Shown here: in pieces, positions 51,462 to 61,661 of the stretch
Numbering within the stretch: the stretch's first letter is position 1
Layout of the letters: every line of letters starts with the position of its first letter
NCBI RefSeq assembly: GCF_019397265.1
Contig: NZ_CP068985.1
Location: forward strand, 2,894,501 to 2,958,500
Length of the DNA stretch: 64,000 bases
Direction of reading: 5' to 3'
Origin: Nonomuraea coxensis DSM 45129
GTDB lineage: Bacteria > Actinomycetota > Actinomycetes > Streptosporangiales > Streptosporangiaceae
Made by a program: the position numbers and the translations under genes
Notes under the pieces: model-generated
What the model was told of the DNA's origin: nothing
Seen by the model: only the letters and a program-made list of their open reading frames with translations
Databases searched by the model: none

Positions 51462-52463
51462 GTGGCGGTCTCGACCGGACGTGTGAGAAGCACGCCCAGC
51501 GCCGGCGCCCATCACGGCCGGCGCCGGGGCGGCCGCGCCCCGGGCCCGCTGCGGCGGGCCCTGGGGCGGCACTGGTACGCCTGGGCCATGGTCGCGCCGG
51601 TGCTGGTCGTCATCGGCGTACTGATCGGCTGGCCACTCCTGCGCGGCGTCTACCTGTCCCTGACCGACGCCACCGAGGCCAACGTCGGCCGGACGATCGG
51701 CGTCAACGTCATCCCGGCCAGCTACGAGTTCGTCGGACTGGACAACTACCTCGACATCCTGACCAGCAGCCTGTTCTGGGACAAGCTCACCTGGACGGTG
51801 ATCTGGACGGTGTCCTGCGTCGGCCTGCACTACGGCCTGGGCCTCGGCCTGGCCATGCTGCTGCACCGCCGGATGCGCTTCCGCTCGGTCTACCGCATGT
51901 TGCTGATCCTGCCGTGGGCGATCCCCGGCTTCGTGGCCGCCTTCATCTGGCGCTACCTGTTCAACAGCGACTTCGGCGTCATCAACGCGATGCTGAAGGC
52001 CGCCGGCCTCGGCGCGGTCGGCTGGCTGGACGACCCGACCACCGCCAAGCTGGCCGTCATCGCGGTCAACGTGTGGGTCGGCGTGCCGTTCATGATGGTG
52101 GCCCTGCTGGGCGGCCTGCAGGCGATCCCGGCCGATCTCTACGAAGCCGCGGCGGTCGACGGCGCGACCCCCTGGCAGCGCTTCCGGCACATCACGCTGC
52201 CGATGCTGCGGCCGGTGTCGGCGACGGTCGTCCTGCTCGGCACGATCTGGACGTTCAACATGTTCCCCGTGATCTTCCTCATCACGAGAGGAGGCCCTGG
52301 CAGTGACACGGAGATCCTCGTCACCTACGCCTTCAGGGAGGCGTTCACGGGGGTCCGCAACTACTCCGGCTCGGCCGCGTGGGGCGTGATCATCCTGGCT
52401 CTGCTCATCGTGCTGGCCAGCGTCTACCGGCGCGCGCTGCGCAAGCAAGGGGAGGTCTGGTGA
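51462..52463 (+). CDS. malF: Maltose ABC transporter permease (MalF-like)
   Basis: 333 residues from GTG 51462, two bases after the malE stop. Six hydrophobic segments follow a basic cytoplasmic N-terminus. The EAA loop is YEAAAVDGATPWQRFRHITLPML. The extracytoplasmic insert after the first segment is short, as in actinobacterial MalF. Its stop overlaps the malG start (GTGA). Confidence 0.9.
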   Translation: MAVSTGRVRSTPSAGAHHGRRRGGRAPGPLRRALGRHWYAWAMVAPVLVVIGVLIGWPLLRGVYLSLTDATEANVGRTIGVNVIPASYEFVGLDNYLDILTSSLFWDKLTWTVIWTVSCVGLHYGLGLGLAMLLHRRMRFRSVYRMLLILPWAIPGFVAAFIWRYLFNSDFGVINAMLKAAGLGAVGWLDDPTTAKLAVIAVNVWVGVPFMMVALLGGLQAIPADLYEAAAVDGATPWQRFRHITLPMLRPVSATVVLLGTIWTFNMFPVIFLITRGGPGSDTEILVTYAFREAFTGVRNYSGSAAWGVIILALLIVLASVYRRALRKQGEVW

Positions 52464-53326
52464 GCACCGTGAACACCCGCCCGGTCGCCGGCCAAGGCGA
52501 CAGGCGCGGCCCTCTCGCGTCCGTGCTGTTGCACGCCACCCTGATCGCGGCCAGCGTCATCTCGCTGTTCCCGGTCGTCTGGCTGGTGCTGACGTCGCTG
52601 AAGCCGCGCGACGGGTGGCTGTCGGCCGAGCTGGAGCTGTTCAACCAGCCGTCGCTGACGAACTACTCCCGGGTGTTCAGCGAGACCGAGTTCCCCGTCT
52701 GGCTGCTCAACTCGGTGGTGGCCGCGGGCCTGACCACCGTGCTCGGCGTCTTCCTCGCCTCGACCACCGGGTACGCGCTCAGCCGGTTCTCCTTCCCGGG
52801 GCGGCGCGGGATCATGTGGCTGCTGCTGATCACCCAGATGTTCCCCGTCGCCATCCTCATCGTCCCGCTGTACAACCTGATGGCGGCGCTCGGGCTGCTC
52901 AACCAGATTCCGGGGCTGATCGTCGCGTACATGACGATCGCGGTGCCGTTCTGCGCCTGGATGATGAAGAGCTACTTCGACTCCATCCCGCGGGAGATCG
53001 ACCAGGCCGGGCTGATCGATGGCCTGACGCCGTTCGGCACGTTCTGGCGGGTGATCCTGCCGCTGGCCCGGCCGAGCCTGGCCGTCACCGCGTTCTACTG
53101 CTTCATGACCGCGTGGGGCGAGGTGGCGTACGCGACGGTCTTCATGTCGCAGGAGGACAAGCGCACCCTCGGCGTCGGCCTGCAGCAGTTCGTCGGCCAG
53201 CACTGGTCCGACTGGGGACTGCTGACCGCCTCCGCCGTGCTCATCGCGGTCCCCGCCGCGGCGGTCTTCCTGGTCGTCCAGCGCCATCTGGTGGCCGGCC
53301 TGACCAGCGGCGCCACCAAGTCATGA
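52460..53326 (+). CDS. malG: Maltose ABC transporter permease (MalG-like)
   Basis: 288 residues. Six hydrophobic segments; the EAA loop is IDQAGLIDGLTPFGTFWRVI, where the glutamate of EAA is replaced by Asp-Gln, as in many MalG homologues. The start LHATLIAASVISLFPVVWLV is the first membrane helix. It pairs with MalF to form the channel. Confidence 0.9.
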   Translation: MSTVNTRPVAGQGDRRGPLASVLLHATLIAASVISLFPVVWLVLTSLKPRDGWLSAELELFNQPSLTNYSRVFSETEFPVWLLNSVVAAGLTTVLGVFLASTTGYALSRFSFPGRRGIMWLLLITQMFPVAILIVPLYNLMAALGLLNQIPGLIVAYMTIAVPFCAWMMKSYFDSIPREIDQAGLIDGLTPFGTFWRVILPLARPSLAVTAFYCFMTAWGEVAYATVFMSQEDKRTLGVGLQQFVGQHWSDWGLLTASAVLIAVPAAAVFLVVQRHLVAGLTSGATKS

Positions 53327-53381
53327 GGCGGGCCGCGACCCTTCCCTCCAGCCATCCGCATCCGACCGATCGGGGAGACAC

Positions 53382-54953
53382 ATGACCGAACTGGCCGAGG
53401 ACGCCGCGCGGGCGGCCGCCGCCACCCGCTGGTGGCGGGACGCGGTGATCTACCAGGTGTACGTACGCAGCTTCGCCGACAGCGACGGTGACGGCGTCGG
53501 CGACCTGCCGGGCGTGCGCAGCCGGCTGCCCTACCTGGCGGACCTGGGCGTGGACGCCCTCTGGCTGACCCCGTTCTACCCCTCGCCCATGGCCGACTTC
53601 GGCTACGACGTCGCCGACTACCGGGACGTCGACCCGCTGTTCGGCACGCTCGCCGACGCCCGCGAGCTGATCGCCGACGCGCACGCGCACGGCCTGCGCG
53701 TCATCGTCGACGTGGTGCCGAACCACACCTCCGACCGGCATCCCTGGTTCGCCCGGGCCCTCGGGGGCGGCCCCGACCGCGACCGCTACATCTTCAGGGA
53801 CGGCCGGGGGGCGAACGGCGAGCTGCCGCCCAACGACTGGGAGTCCGTCTTCGGCGGTCCCGCCTGGACCCGGGTGGAGGACGGCCAGTGGTACCTTCAC
53901 CTGTTCGCCCCCGAGCAGCCGGACCTGAACTGGGAGCACCCGGAGGTGCACGCCGAGTTCGAGGGCGTGCTCCGCTTCTGGCTCGACCTGGGGGTCGACG
54001 GCTTCCGCGTCGACGTCGCCCACGGCATGGTCAAGGCGCCGGGGCTGCCGGACGTCGGCCGTACCGGCCAGGTCGAGATGATCGGCACCGCCGTCGTGCC
54101 GTTCTTCGACCAGGACGGCGTGCACGACATCCACCGCGCCTGGCGGCGCGTCCTCGACTCCTACCCGGGAGAGCGGATCGGCGTGGCCGAGGCGTGGGCC
54201 CCCACCGCCGAGCGGCTGGCCGACTACGTCCGCCCGGACGAGCTGCACCAGGCGTTCAACTTCCACTTCCTGAAGACCCCCTGGGACGCCGCGCAGCTGC
54301 GCGCGGTCATCGACGAATCGCTGCACACCGCCGCGCTCGTCGGCGCGCCCTCGACCTGGGTGCTGTCCAACCACGACGTCAAGCGGCACGTCACCCGCTA
54401 CGGCGGCGGCGAGCGGGGGCTGCGCCGGGCCCGCGCCGCGGCCCTGCTCGCGCTGGCGCTCCCTGGCTCCGTCTACGTCTACCAGGGGGAGGAGCTGGGC
54501 CTGCCCGAGGTGCTCGACCTGCCGGAGGAGTGCCTGCGCGACCCCCAGCGGCTGCGCGACCCCGACAGCGGCCGGGACGGTTGCCGCGTGCCCGTTCCCT
54601 GGACGCGCGAGTCCGGCTGGAACGACCCGTGGCTGCCCATCCCGGAGGAGTGGGCGGGGCTGAGCGTCGAGGCCCAGCGGGACGACCCCGGCTCGACCCT
54701 GGAGCTGTACCGGACGGCGCTGCGGCTGCGTCGCGAGTGCGCCGAGCTCGGTGACGGCGACCTCACCTGGCTCGACGCGCCGTTCGGGACGCTCGCCTTC
54801 ACCCGCGGCGACGGATTCACCTGCGTCGTCAACCTCAACGACCACGAGGTGGAGCCACGCGTCGAGGGCGAGCTGCTGCTGGCCAGCGCCCCGCTGATCG
54901 ACGGCGCGCTCCCGCCCGACTCGGCCGCCTGGTGGAGGCGGCCCTCGTGGTAG
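53382..54953 (+). CDS. aglA: GH13 alpha-glucosidase / oligo-1,6-glucosidase (AglA-like)
   Basis: 523 residues, no signal peptide, GGGGAGA before the ATG. It opens WWRDAVIYQVYVRSFADSDG, typical of GH13 glucosidases. Catalytic blocks are VVPNHTSD, DGFRVDVAHG (nucleophile Asp), IGVAEAW (acid Glu) and LSNHDVKRH. It hydrolyses imported maltodextrins to glucose in the cytoplasm. It follows malG and overlaps the next LacI gene, completing the malEFG-aglA order seen in streptomycetes. Confidence 0.9.
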   Translation: MTELAEDAARAAAATRWWRDAVIYQVYVRSFADSDGDGVGDLPGVRSRLPYLADLGVDALWLTPFYPSPMADFGYDVADYRDVDPLFGTLADARELIADAHAHGLRVIVDVVPNHTSDRHPWFARALGGGPDRDRYIFRDGRGANGELPPNDWESVFGGPAWTRVEDGQWYLHLFAPEQPDLNWEHPEVHAEFEGVLRFWLDLGVDGFRVDVAHGMVKAPGLPDVGRTGQVEMIGTAVVPFFDQDGVHDIHRAWRRVLDSYPGERIGVAEAWAPTAERLADYVRPDELHQAFNFHFLKTPWDAAQLRAVIDESLHTAALVGAPSTWVLSNHDVKRHVTRYGGGERGLRRARAAALLALALPGSVYVYQGEELGLPEVLDLPEECLRDPQRLRDPDSGRDGCRVPVPWTRESGWNDPWLPIPEEWAGLSVEAQRDDPGSTLELYRTALRLRRECAELGDGDLTWLDAPFGTLAFTRGDGFTCVVNLNDHEVEPRVEGELLLASAPLIDGALPPDSAAWWRRPSW

Positions 54954-55987
54954 CCGCGGCCGGGAACGGGACGCCCCGGCTCATCGACATCGCCGCGCTC
55001 GCGGGGGTGAGCGAGGCGACGGTCAGCCGGGTGCTGAACGGCCGGCCAGGAGTGTCGGACCAGACCCGGCGGTCCGTGCTGACCGCGCTCGACCTCGCGG
55101 GGTACGAGCGGCCGGCGCGGATCAAGCAGCGCAGCCGCGGGCTCGTGGGCCTGGTGACGCCCGAGCTGGACAACCCGATCTTCCCGGCCTTCGGGCAGGC
55201 GATCGAGAAGGCGCTCACCCAGCACGGTTACACGCCGGTGCTGTGCACGCAGCTGCCCGGCGGCGCCCCCGAGGACGAGTTCACCGAATTGCTCCTCGAA
55301 TGCGGCGTCAACGGAATGATCTTCGTGTCGGGGCTGCACGCGGACACGACCGCGCGTGCCGACCGCTACACCAGGCTGGTGGCGCAGAGCGTGCCGATCG
55401 TCCTGCTGAACGGGTACGCCGCCGACGTCGAGGCGACATTCCTGTCCACCGACGACCGATTAGCGGCCCGGCTCGCCGTCCAGCACCTGCACGACCTCGG
55501 GCACGTGCGGATCGGGCTGGCCGTCGGCCAGGCCAGGTTCGTGCCCGTGGTCAGGAAGGTCGAGGGCTACCGGCAGGCCATGGCGACACTCGGACTCGGC
55601 GGGGCCGACGAGTCGCTGATCGCCCACTCGCTCTTCTCCGTCGAAGGCGGGCAGGCGGCCGCGTCCCAGCTCCTGGACCGCGGCTGCACAGGACTGGTCT
55701 GCGCGAGCGACCTCATGGCGATCGGTGCGATCAGGGCCTGCAAGGAGCGCGGGCTCGACGTGCCGCGCGACGTGTCGGTGGTCGGCTACGACGACTCCAC
55801 GCTCATCGCCTACACCGACCCGCCCCTGACGACGATGCGCCAGCCGGTGCAGGTCATGGCGACCGCGGCGGTCGACGCGCTCCTGGAACTGGTCGCCGGT
55901 GGACCCTACCGGCACCAGGAACTGATGTTCCGGCCGGAGCTCATCGTCCGCTCCTCGACCGGCTCAGGGCCCAACATCATCCGTTGA
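54932..55987 (+). CDS. LacI-family regulator, second MalR-like paralogue
   Basis: 351 residues from GTG 54932, inside the end of aglA; GTG 54947 is possible. The HTH is PRLIDIAALAGVSEATVSRV with LNGRPGV. The core runs closely parallel to the protein at 48800 (ELDNPIFPAFGQAIEKAL, FVSGLHADTTARADRY, VVGYDDSTLIAYTDPPLTT). Two near-identical reading heads probably recognise the same operators, so the pair may give dual control of the maltose locus. Confidence 0.9.
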   Translation: MEAALVVAAAGNGTPRLIDIAALAGVSEATVSRVLNGRPGVSDQTRRSVLTALDLAGYERPARIKQRSRGLVGLVTPELDNPIFPAFGQAIEKALTQHGYTPVLCTQLPGGAPEDEFTELLLECGVNGMIFVSGLHADTTARADRYTRLVAQSVPIVLLNGYAADVEATFLSTDDRLAARLAVQHLHDLGHVRIGLAVGQARFVPVVRKVEGYRQAMATLGLGGADESLIAHSLFSVEGGQAAASQLLDRGCTGLVCASDLMAIGAIRACKERGLDVPRDVSVVGYDDSTLIAYTDPPLTTMRQPVQVMATAAVDALLELVAGGPYRHQELMFRPELIVRSSTGSGPNIIR

Positions 55988-56012
55988 CCGAAGGAAGAAG
56001 GGAGGCGAGGGT

Positions 56013-58526
56013 GTGGAGGCCGAGCTGACCATCCCCGGCCTGTTACAGGCCCGCGCCGAGGCCGAGCCGGACAGAGCGGCCATCGTCGTGGACGGCCGGG
56101 GCGAGCTGACCTTCGGCGCATGGGCGTCGCGCTCCAACGCGGTGGCGCACGGCCTGCTGGACCGGGGGCTGCGGCCCGGCGATCGGGTGGGGCTGCGCTT
56201 CGGGGGAGCACGGTGGATCGACTACGCCGTGGCCTACTGCGGGGTTCAGAAGGCGGGCGGAGTCGCCGTCCCCCTGGCCGCGGCGCAACCCGTACGCGTC
56301 ACGGACGACATCCTCGACCGGTGCGACGCCGTCGGCGTGCTGCAGGAGGACACCGGCTGTGCGGCCGGGCCGGGCCGATGGGCGGCCACCATCGAGGAGG
56401 TCGAGTCCGCCGACGACACGCCGCCCGGCATCGAGGTCAGTCCCTCCCGGCTCGCGCAGATCGTCTACACGTCGGGGACGACCGGAGACCCCAAGGGCGT
56501 GGCCGCCAGCCACGCCAACCTCACGTACGGGCGCCACCCGATGCCGCGCCGCCGCGCGTACGCGCACTCCCGGCACTTCCTGCACGCCTTCCCCATCGGC
56601 ACGAACGCGGCCCAGATGATGCTGATGGACGCCCTCACCGCGTACCCGGCGGCGCTGGCGCTGCCGCGGTTCGACGCCGCGGAGTTCTGCCGGCTCGTCG
56701 AGGCGTACCGGGTGGGGACCGTGTTCCTGGTGCCGTCCATGGCGATCGAGCTGCTCGGCTCGGCCGCCAGGCGACGCCAGGACCTGTCGAGCGTCGTGCT
56801 CGTCGGCTCCTCGGCCGCCGCCCTGCCGCCCGCTCTGGCGCAGGACCTGGCCGCGGCCTTCCCCGGCGCCGTCCTGGTCAACACCTACACCTCCACCGAG
56901 GCGATGCCGGCCGGGACCACGATGGTCCTGGACCCCGAGCGGCCGGGGTCGCTGGGCAGGGCGAGCGACCCGGGCGACCTCGTGATCCGCGACTCCGGCG
57001 GGCGTGTCCTGCCGCCGGGCGAGGTGGGCGAGGTCTGGCTGCGCTGCCCGGCGCCGCCGCGCTCGTACTTCGCAGACCCCGGCGGCAGCGCCGCCGTGTT
57101 CAGGGACGGCTGGGTGCGCATGGGGGACGTCGGCCACCTGGACGACGCCGGATACCTCTATCTCGCCGACCGCGCGGGCGACGTCATCAAGTCGGGCGCG
57201 CTCAAGGTCTCGACGCTGCGTGTCGAGGCCGCTCTGCACGAGCACCCGCTCGTGGCGGAGGCGGCGGCCGTCGGGGTTCCCCATCCCGTGATGGGCGAGG
57301 TCCCGTCGGCGGCCGTACGGCTTCGGGGGCACGTACGGCTGGAGGAGCTGCGCGACTTCCTCACCACGCGCCTGGCCAGGCACGAGCTGCCGACCAGGAT
57401 CGCGGTGGTGGACGACTTCGCGCGCAACGAGGCGGGCAAGGTGCTCAAACCAGCCGTGCGCGCCCTGTTCACCGGCGCTTCCACGCGGGTGCCGTTGACG
57501 GCGGCGCAACTCGCCGACCTGGCCGGCGACCCTTCGCCGCACGAGTCGGCGCTGCGCGTGCACGATCCCCTCGACCTGGCCGCGCTCCGCCGCGCGCTGG
57601 CCGATCTCGCCGCCCGGCACGACGCCTTGCGCATGACGTTCCCCGGCGGGGGCGTCGCCGAGATCGCCGACGGTCTCGCCCCTGACCTGGAACGGGTGGA
57701 GGGAGGGACGGCGGCCCTCACCGGAGCGCTCCGAGCCGCCTTCGACGCCAGGCGCGGGCCGCTGCTGCGCGCCGTGGTCGCCGAGACGCCGGACGGCGGG
57801 CGCCTGCTCGGGCTCGCCGCGTATCCCCTGGTGTGCGACGCCTGGTCACTCGACCTGCTCGTCCAGGAGCTCGGCATCCTGTACGGCGCCGCGTACCACG
57901 GCAGGCCGGCCGGCCTGCCGCCGGTGGAGACGACGTACGCCGGCTTCGTCACCGCCGCCCACGCCGGGTCAGGTGCTCCGACGCCCGTCACCCGGCCGGG
58001 CCCGGTCTTCGACACCGGGCCGGCGGAATGGGTTCCCGTGGTGATCGCCGCCGGGACGGTCGGCAGGCTGCGTCGCGCCGCACGGGCCAGGGGCACTGCT
58101 CCGGGCAGCCTGGCGCTCGTGGCGTGGGCGTCCGCGCTCGCCGAAGAGCATGGCTCCGCGTGCGTGCTCGTCCGCTCGCCGGGGCGTACCACCCCGGGCG
58201 CCGCCGGATTGGTCGGTCCCTTGGGCGTGGACATCCCCGGCCTTCCTGAGCAGGTCGTCGAAGCGGCCGACGCCGAGGCTCATCGGTTCCGGCCCGTGCC
58301 CCCGCACGCCGGACGGTTCACCTTCGAAGGACTGCGGCCCGAGCCTGACCTGCCCGGACTGCGGACCGAGCCGCTGCCGCTCCCCGCGCCCACGCCTCCG
58401 CACGGGCCCCCCCGGCTCACCTTGACCGCGCAGCCCGACGGCAGCCTGTCCGGCCACTGCGAAGGGCGTTCGGCGGCGCGGGCGGCCGAGTCCTTCACCC
58501 ACCACCTGGGCCTGCTCCTCTCGTGA
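56013..58526 (+). CDS. Adenylation protein fused to a degenerate condensation domain (no carrier domain)
   Basis: 837 residues from GTG 56013 (GGAGG upstream). Residues 1-490 are an AMP-forming enzyme: YTSGTTGDPKG, NTYTSTEA in place of YGPTE, DGWVRMGDVG, and the catalytic lysine in NEAGKVLKPA. The region around core A4 (FPIGTNAAQMML) has no Asp235 equivalent, so the substrate is probably not an alpha-amino acid. Residues 495-837 resemble a condensation domain (DLAALRRALADLAARHDALR), but HHxxxDG is YPLVCDAWS, lacking both histidines. No PCP follows. It may activate a carboxylic-acid starter and load it in trans. Confidence 0.82.
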   Translation: MEAELTIPGLLQARAEAEPDRAAIVVDGRGELTFGAWASRSNAVAHGLLDRGLRPGDRVGLRFGGARWIDYAVAYCGVQKAGGVAVPLAAAQPVRVTDDILDRCDAVGVLQEDTGCAAGPGRWAATIEEVESADDTPPGIEVSPSRLAQIVYTSGTTGDPKGVAASHANLTYGRHPMPRRRAYAHSRHFLHAFPIGTNAAQMMLMDALTAYPAALALPRFDAAEFCRLVEAYRVGTVFLVPSMAIELLGSAARRRQDLSSVVLVGSSAAALPPALAQDLAAAFPGAVLVNTYTSTEAMPAGTTMVLDPERPGSLGRASDPGDLVIRDSGGRVLPPGEVGEVWLRCPAPPRSYFADPGGSAAVFRDGWVRMGDVGHLDDAGYLYLADRAGDVIKSGALKVSTLRVEAALHEHPLVAEAAAVGVPHPVMGEVPSAAVRLRGHVRLEELRDFLTTRLARHELPTRIAVVDDFARNEAGKVLKPAVRALFTGASTRVPLTAAQLADLAGDPSPHESALRVHDPLDLAALRRALADLAARHDALRMTFPGGGVAEIADGLAPDLERVEGGTAALTGALRAAFDARRGPLLRAVVAETPDGGRLLGLAAYPLVCDAWSLDLLVQELGILYGAAYHGRPAGLPPVETTYAGFVTAAHAGSGAPTPVTRPGPVFDTGPAEWVPVVIAAGTVGRLRRAARARGTAPGSLALVAWASALAEEHGSACVLVRSPGRTTPGAAGLVGPLGVDIPGLPEQVVEAADAEAHRFRPVPPHAGRFTFEGLRPEPDLPGLRTEPLPLPAPTPPHGPPRLTLTAQPDGSLSGHCEGRSAARAAESFTHHLGLLLS

Positions 58527-58550
58527 GCACCCCCTGAAACACCGCACCTC

Positions 58551-61500
58551 GTGATCGGAAGTGAAACCTCAGCGATGGCCATTCCCACGATGACCGATCA
58601 TCCGCGCATCCGGGCCTCCCTCGCCCAGCAGGGCATCTGGTTCAACGAACGCCTCGGCGGCCTCGGAACCGTCTACTCCATGCCGTTCTCGGTCCTCTTC
58701 ACCGGGCCGCTCGACGTGGCGGCGCTCGATGCCGCCTGCACGGCGCTGGTCCGCAGGCATCCCTTACTGGCCGCCGTCGTCGCCGAGGACAGAGGGGAAC
58801 CGTACCTCGTCGAGTCGGCACGGCCGCCCCGGCTCGCGGTCGTGGAGGTCGCCGGGCGCGAGCCGGACGAACTGGTCCGCGCCGAGCTCCTGCGCCCGTT
58901 CGACCTGCGCACCGGCCCACTGGTACGGCTCACGCTCCTCGTCGAAGGGCCGGAACGGGCCCTGCTCCTCGTCGTGGCCCACCACCTGGTCTTCGACGGG
59001 GAGTCCACCTCGGTCTTCCTCGACGACCTGGCCGAGCTCTACCGCGCCGAGGTCACCGGCCGGGCGGCGGACCTGCCCGAGGTCCCGTACGACGGGCTGG
59101 CGGAGAGGGAGGACACCCGCGTCACGGCCACACTGGCGCAGGCCCGCGACTTCTGGGCGGCGCGCCACCGGGAGCGGACGGAAGTGGTGCTGCCCGGCCT
59201 CACCGGGGAAGCGGCGACGGCGGCGAGCGGCGAGTCGGTGGAGTTCACGCTGACCGGCGAGCTGTCGTCGGCGCTCGACCGCCTGGGCCTGGACACCGGC
59301 GCGAGCCGGTTCGAGATCCTGCTCGCCACGCTGCACGCCCTGCTTCACCGGTACGGCAACGCGGAGCCGACCGTCGCCGTCGACCTAGGCACCCGCACCG
59401 CTGACACCCGCCAACACATTGGCGCCTTCGTCAACGAGTTACCGGTGACCGCCCGGCTCGACGGCTCGTGGAGCTTCCGCAGGTTCCTGCAGGACCAGCG
59501 GTTCGCCCACGGGCTGCGCTCCGATCTGCCGGGCCTGTTCCGCGTCCGTGAGGTGCCGCTGTCACGCGCGGTGCGCGACGTGCGGCCCGGGGTGGCGCTC
59601 GCCCCCGTGTCGCTCGGCTACCGCAGGCGGGGGGCTGCGCCCTCCTTCGAAGGGGTGCGCGCCGACGTCACGTGGGCGCTGTTCAACCACACCGTGCGCG
59701 GCGCCCTGCGGGTACACGTCGTGGACGGGCCCGACAAGTGCGGCGTCATCCTCCAGTACGACCCCGCCACGATGCGCCGCGAGAGCGCGCAGCGGGTCGC
59801 CGCCCACTGGCTGCGCCTGCTCGCCGACGTGACCGCCGACCCCGACACGCGGCTGTCGGAGGTGGAGCTGCTCGGCGCCGACGAGACCGAGCCGCTACTC
59901 GGCGCCTGGATCGACACGTCCGTCGCCTATCCGTCGGCCACGCTGCCCGAGCTGGTCGTCCGGCAGGCGCGGCACGCCCCCGAGGCGGTGGCGGTCCGCC
60001 ACGGACCCGGCGCGACGACGTACGCGGAACTGGCCGCCGAGGTGGAGGGGCTGGCCGTACGGCTGCGCGAGGCCGGAGTAGGACCGGGCACGCTCGTGGC
60101 CGTCCTCGCCGAGCGGTCGCGGCGTACCCTGGCCGTCCTGCTCGCCGTGCTCAGGGCAGGGGGCGCATATCTGCCGCTCGATCCCGAGCACCCGGCGGAC
60201 CGGCTCGCCTTCATCCTGGACGACTCCGGCGCCAAGGTCGTCGTGGTCTCCGAAGCTCTGCGCGAGCGGCTGCCCTGCGGCAGTGCCACGACGGTCCTCC
60301 TCTCCGACACCCTGGAGCCCGCCGCGGGAGACGCGGGGCCGTGGCCGGAGCCCGACAGCCTCGCCTACGTCATGTACACCTCGGGCTCCACCGGCCGCCC
60401 GAAGGGGGTCGAGATCCCGCATCGGGCGCTGGCCAACCTGCTGTGGGCGATGCGCGACCGCCTCGGCTCAAGGAGCGGCGACGTCTGGCTCGCCGCCACG
60501 TCCCTGGCCTTCGACATCTCCGCCCTGGAGCTGTACCTGCCGCTGATCACCGGAGGGAGCGTCGTCCTGGCGCCCGACGCCCTGACGAGGGACGGGCGCG
60601 CGCTCGCCGCACTGGCCGACACGTACGGCGTCACCCACGTCCAGGCCACGCCCTCAGGGTGGCGGATGCTGCTCGACGGCGGGTTCGACCGCCCGGCGGT
60701 GACCGCGCTCGCGGGCGGCGAGCGGCTGACCGCCCCGCTGGCCGCCGAACTGCTGGCCAGGACCGGCCGGCTGATCAACGTGTACGGGCCGACGGAGACC
60801 ACGATCTGGTCCACCAGCGCCGAGGTGACTCAGGCGGGAGCGGGCGTGCCCATCGGGACGCCCCTGGCCAACACGCGGGTGTACGTCCTGGACGACCGGC
60901 TCCGGCTGCGGTCGGTCGGCGTGCCCGGCGAGCTGTGCGTCGCCGGTGACGGCGTCGCGGACGGCTACCGCGGCAGGCCGGAGCTGACCGCAGAACGGTT
61001 CGTCGCCGACCCCTTCGGCAAGGGCCTCATGTACCGCACCGGGGACCTCGCGCGTTGGCGCGAGGACGGCGTGCTGGAATTCCTCGGACGCCTCGACGAC
61101 CAGGTCAAGCTGCGCGGCCACCGTATCGAGCCAGGAGAGATCGAGGCCAGGCTGGCCGAGCACCCGTCGATCGCGCACGTGGCGGTGGCGGTGCGCGGCG
61201 ACAGGCTCGTCGCCTACGCCGTGCCTGCCGCCGGCGCGCCCGGCCTTCCCGCCGGGCTGCGGGAGCACTGCGCGAGGACGCTCCCGCCGTACATGGTGCC
61301 GGCCGAGTTCGTGGAGCTGGACGCGCTGCCGCTCACCCCCAACGGCAAGATGGACCGTGGCGCGCTCCCCGCGCCACCGGCCAGGGACGCGCCGCCGCCC
61401 GAGCCGGACGCGCCCGCCGCCGCGCTCACCGGCGCCGCGGCCGTGGTGCACGAGATCTGGTGCGACGTGCTCGGCGTGGACCGGGTCGGCCCGCACGACG

Positions 61501-61658
61501 ACCTGTTCGACCTGGGCGGCCACTCGCTGACGATCACGCAGATCGCCGCGCGAGTACGCTCCCGGCTCGGCGCCGACCTGCCGCTGCACCTCTACTACGA
61601 CGACCCCACGATCGCGGGCATCGCCGCCGCCGTCGAGCGGTCGCGCGGGGAGGGCTGA
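58551..61658 (+). CDS. NRPS module C-A-PCP, glycine-like specificity
   Basis: 1035 residues from GTG 58551 (ATG 58575 is an alternative). The condensation domain has an intact HHLVFDG. The adenylation domain has YTSGSTGRPKG, AFDISALELY, NVYGPTETTIW, RTGDLARW and NGKMDRG. Lining up the pocket by eye with GrsA gives D-I-L-Q-L-G-V-I-W-K, nine of ten positions as in the published glycine code. The carrier domain is DLFDLGGHSLTITQIAARV. No epimerase or thioesterase is attached. It follows the adenylation protein by 24 bases and precedes the DUF6734-like gene by three. Confidence 0.92.
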   Translation: MIGSETSAMAIPTMTDHPRIRASLAQQGIWFNERLGGLGTVYSMPFSVLFTGPLDVAALDAACTALVRRHPLLAAVVAEDRGEPYLVESARPPRLAVVEVAGREPDELVRAELLRPFDLRTGPLVRLTLLVEGPERALLLVVAHHLVFDGESTSVFLDDLAELYRAEVTGRAADLPEVPYDGLAEREDTRVTATLAQARDFWAARHRERTEVVLPGLTGEAATAASGESVEFTLTGELSSALDRLGLDTGASRFEILLATLHALLHRYGNAEPTVAVDLGTRTADTRQHIGAFVNELPVTARLDGSWSFRRFLQDQRFAHGLRSDLPGLFRVREVPLSRAVRDVRPGVALAPVSLGYRRRGAAPSFEGVRADVTWALFNHTVRGALRVHVVDGPDKCGVILQYDPATMRRESAQRVAAHWLRLLADVTADPDTRLSEVELLGADETEPLLGAWIDTSVAYPSATLPELVVRQARHAPEAVAVRHGPGATTYAELAAEVEGLAVRLREAGVGPGTLVAVLAERSRRTLAVLLAVLRAGGAYLPLDPEHPADRLAFILDDSGAKVVVVSEALRERLPCGSATTVLLSDTLEPAAGDAGPWPEPDSLAYVMYTSGSTGRPKGVEIPHRALANLLWAMRDRLGSRSGDVWLAATSLAFDISALELYLPLITGGSVVLAPDALTRDGRALAALADTYGVTHVQATPSGWRMLLDGGFDRPAVTALAGGERLTAPLAAELLARTGRLINVYGPTETTIWSTSAEVTQAGAGVPIGTPLANTRVYVLDDRLRLRSVGVPGELCVAGDGVADGYRGRPELTAERFVADPFGKGLMYRTGDLARWREDGVLEFLGRLDDQVKLRGHRIEPGEIEARLAEHPSIAHVAVAVRGDRLVAYAVPAAGAPGLPAGLREHCARTLPPYMVPAEFVELDALPLTPNGKMDRGALPAPPARDAPPPEPDAPAAALTGAAAVVHEIWCDVLGVDRVGPHDDLFDLGGHSLTITQIAARVRSRLGADLPLHLYYDDPTIAGIAAAVERSRGEG

Positions 61659-61661
61659 CCG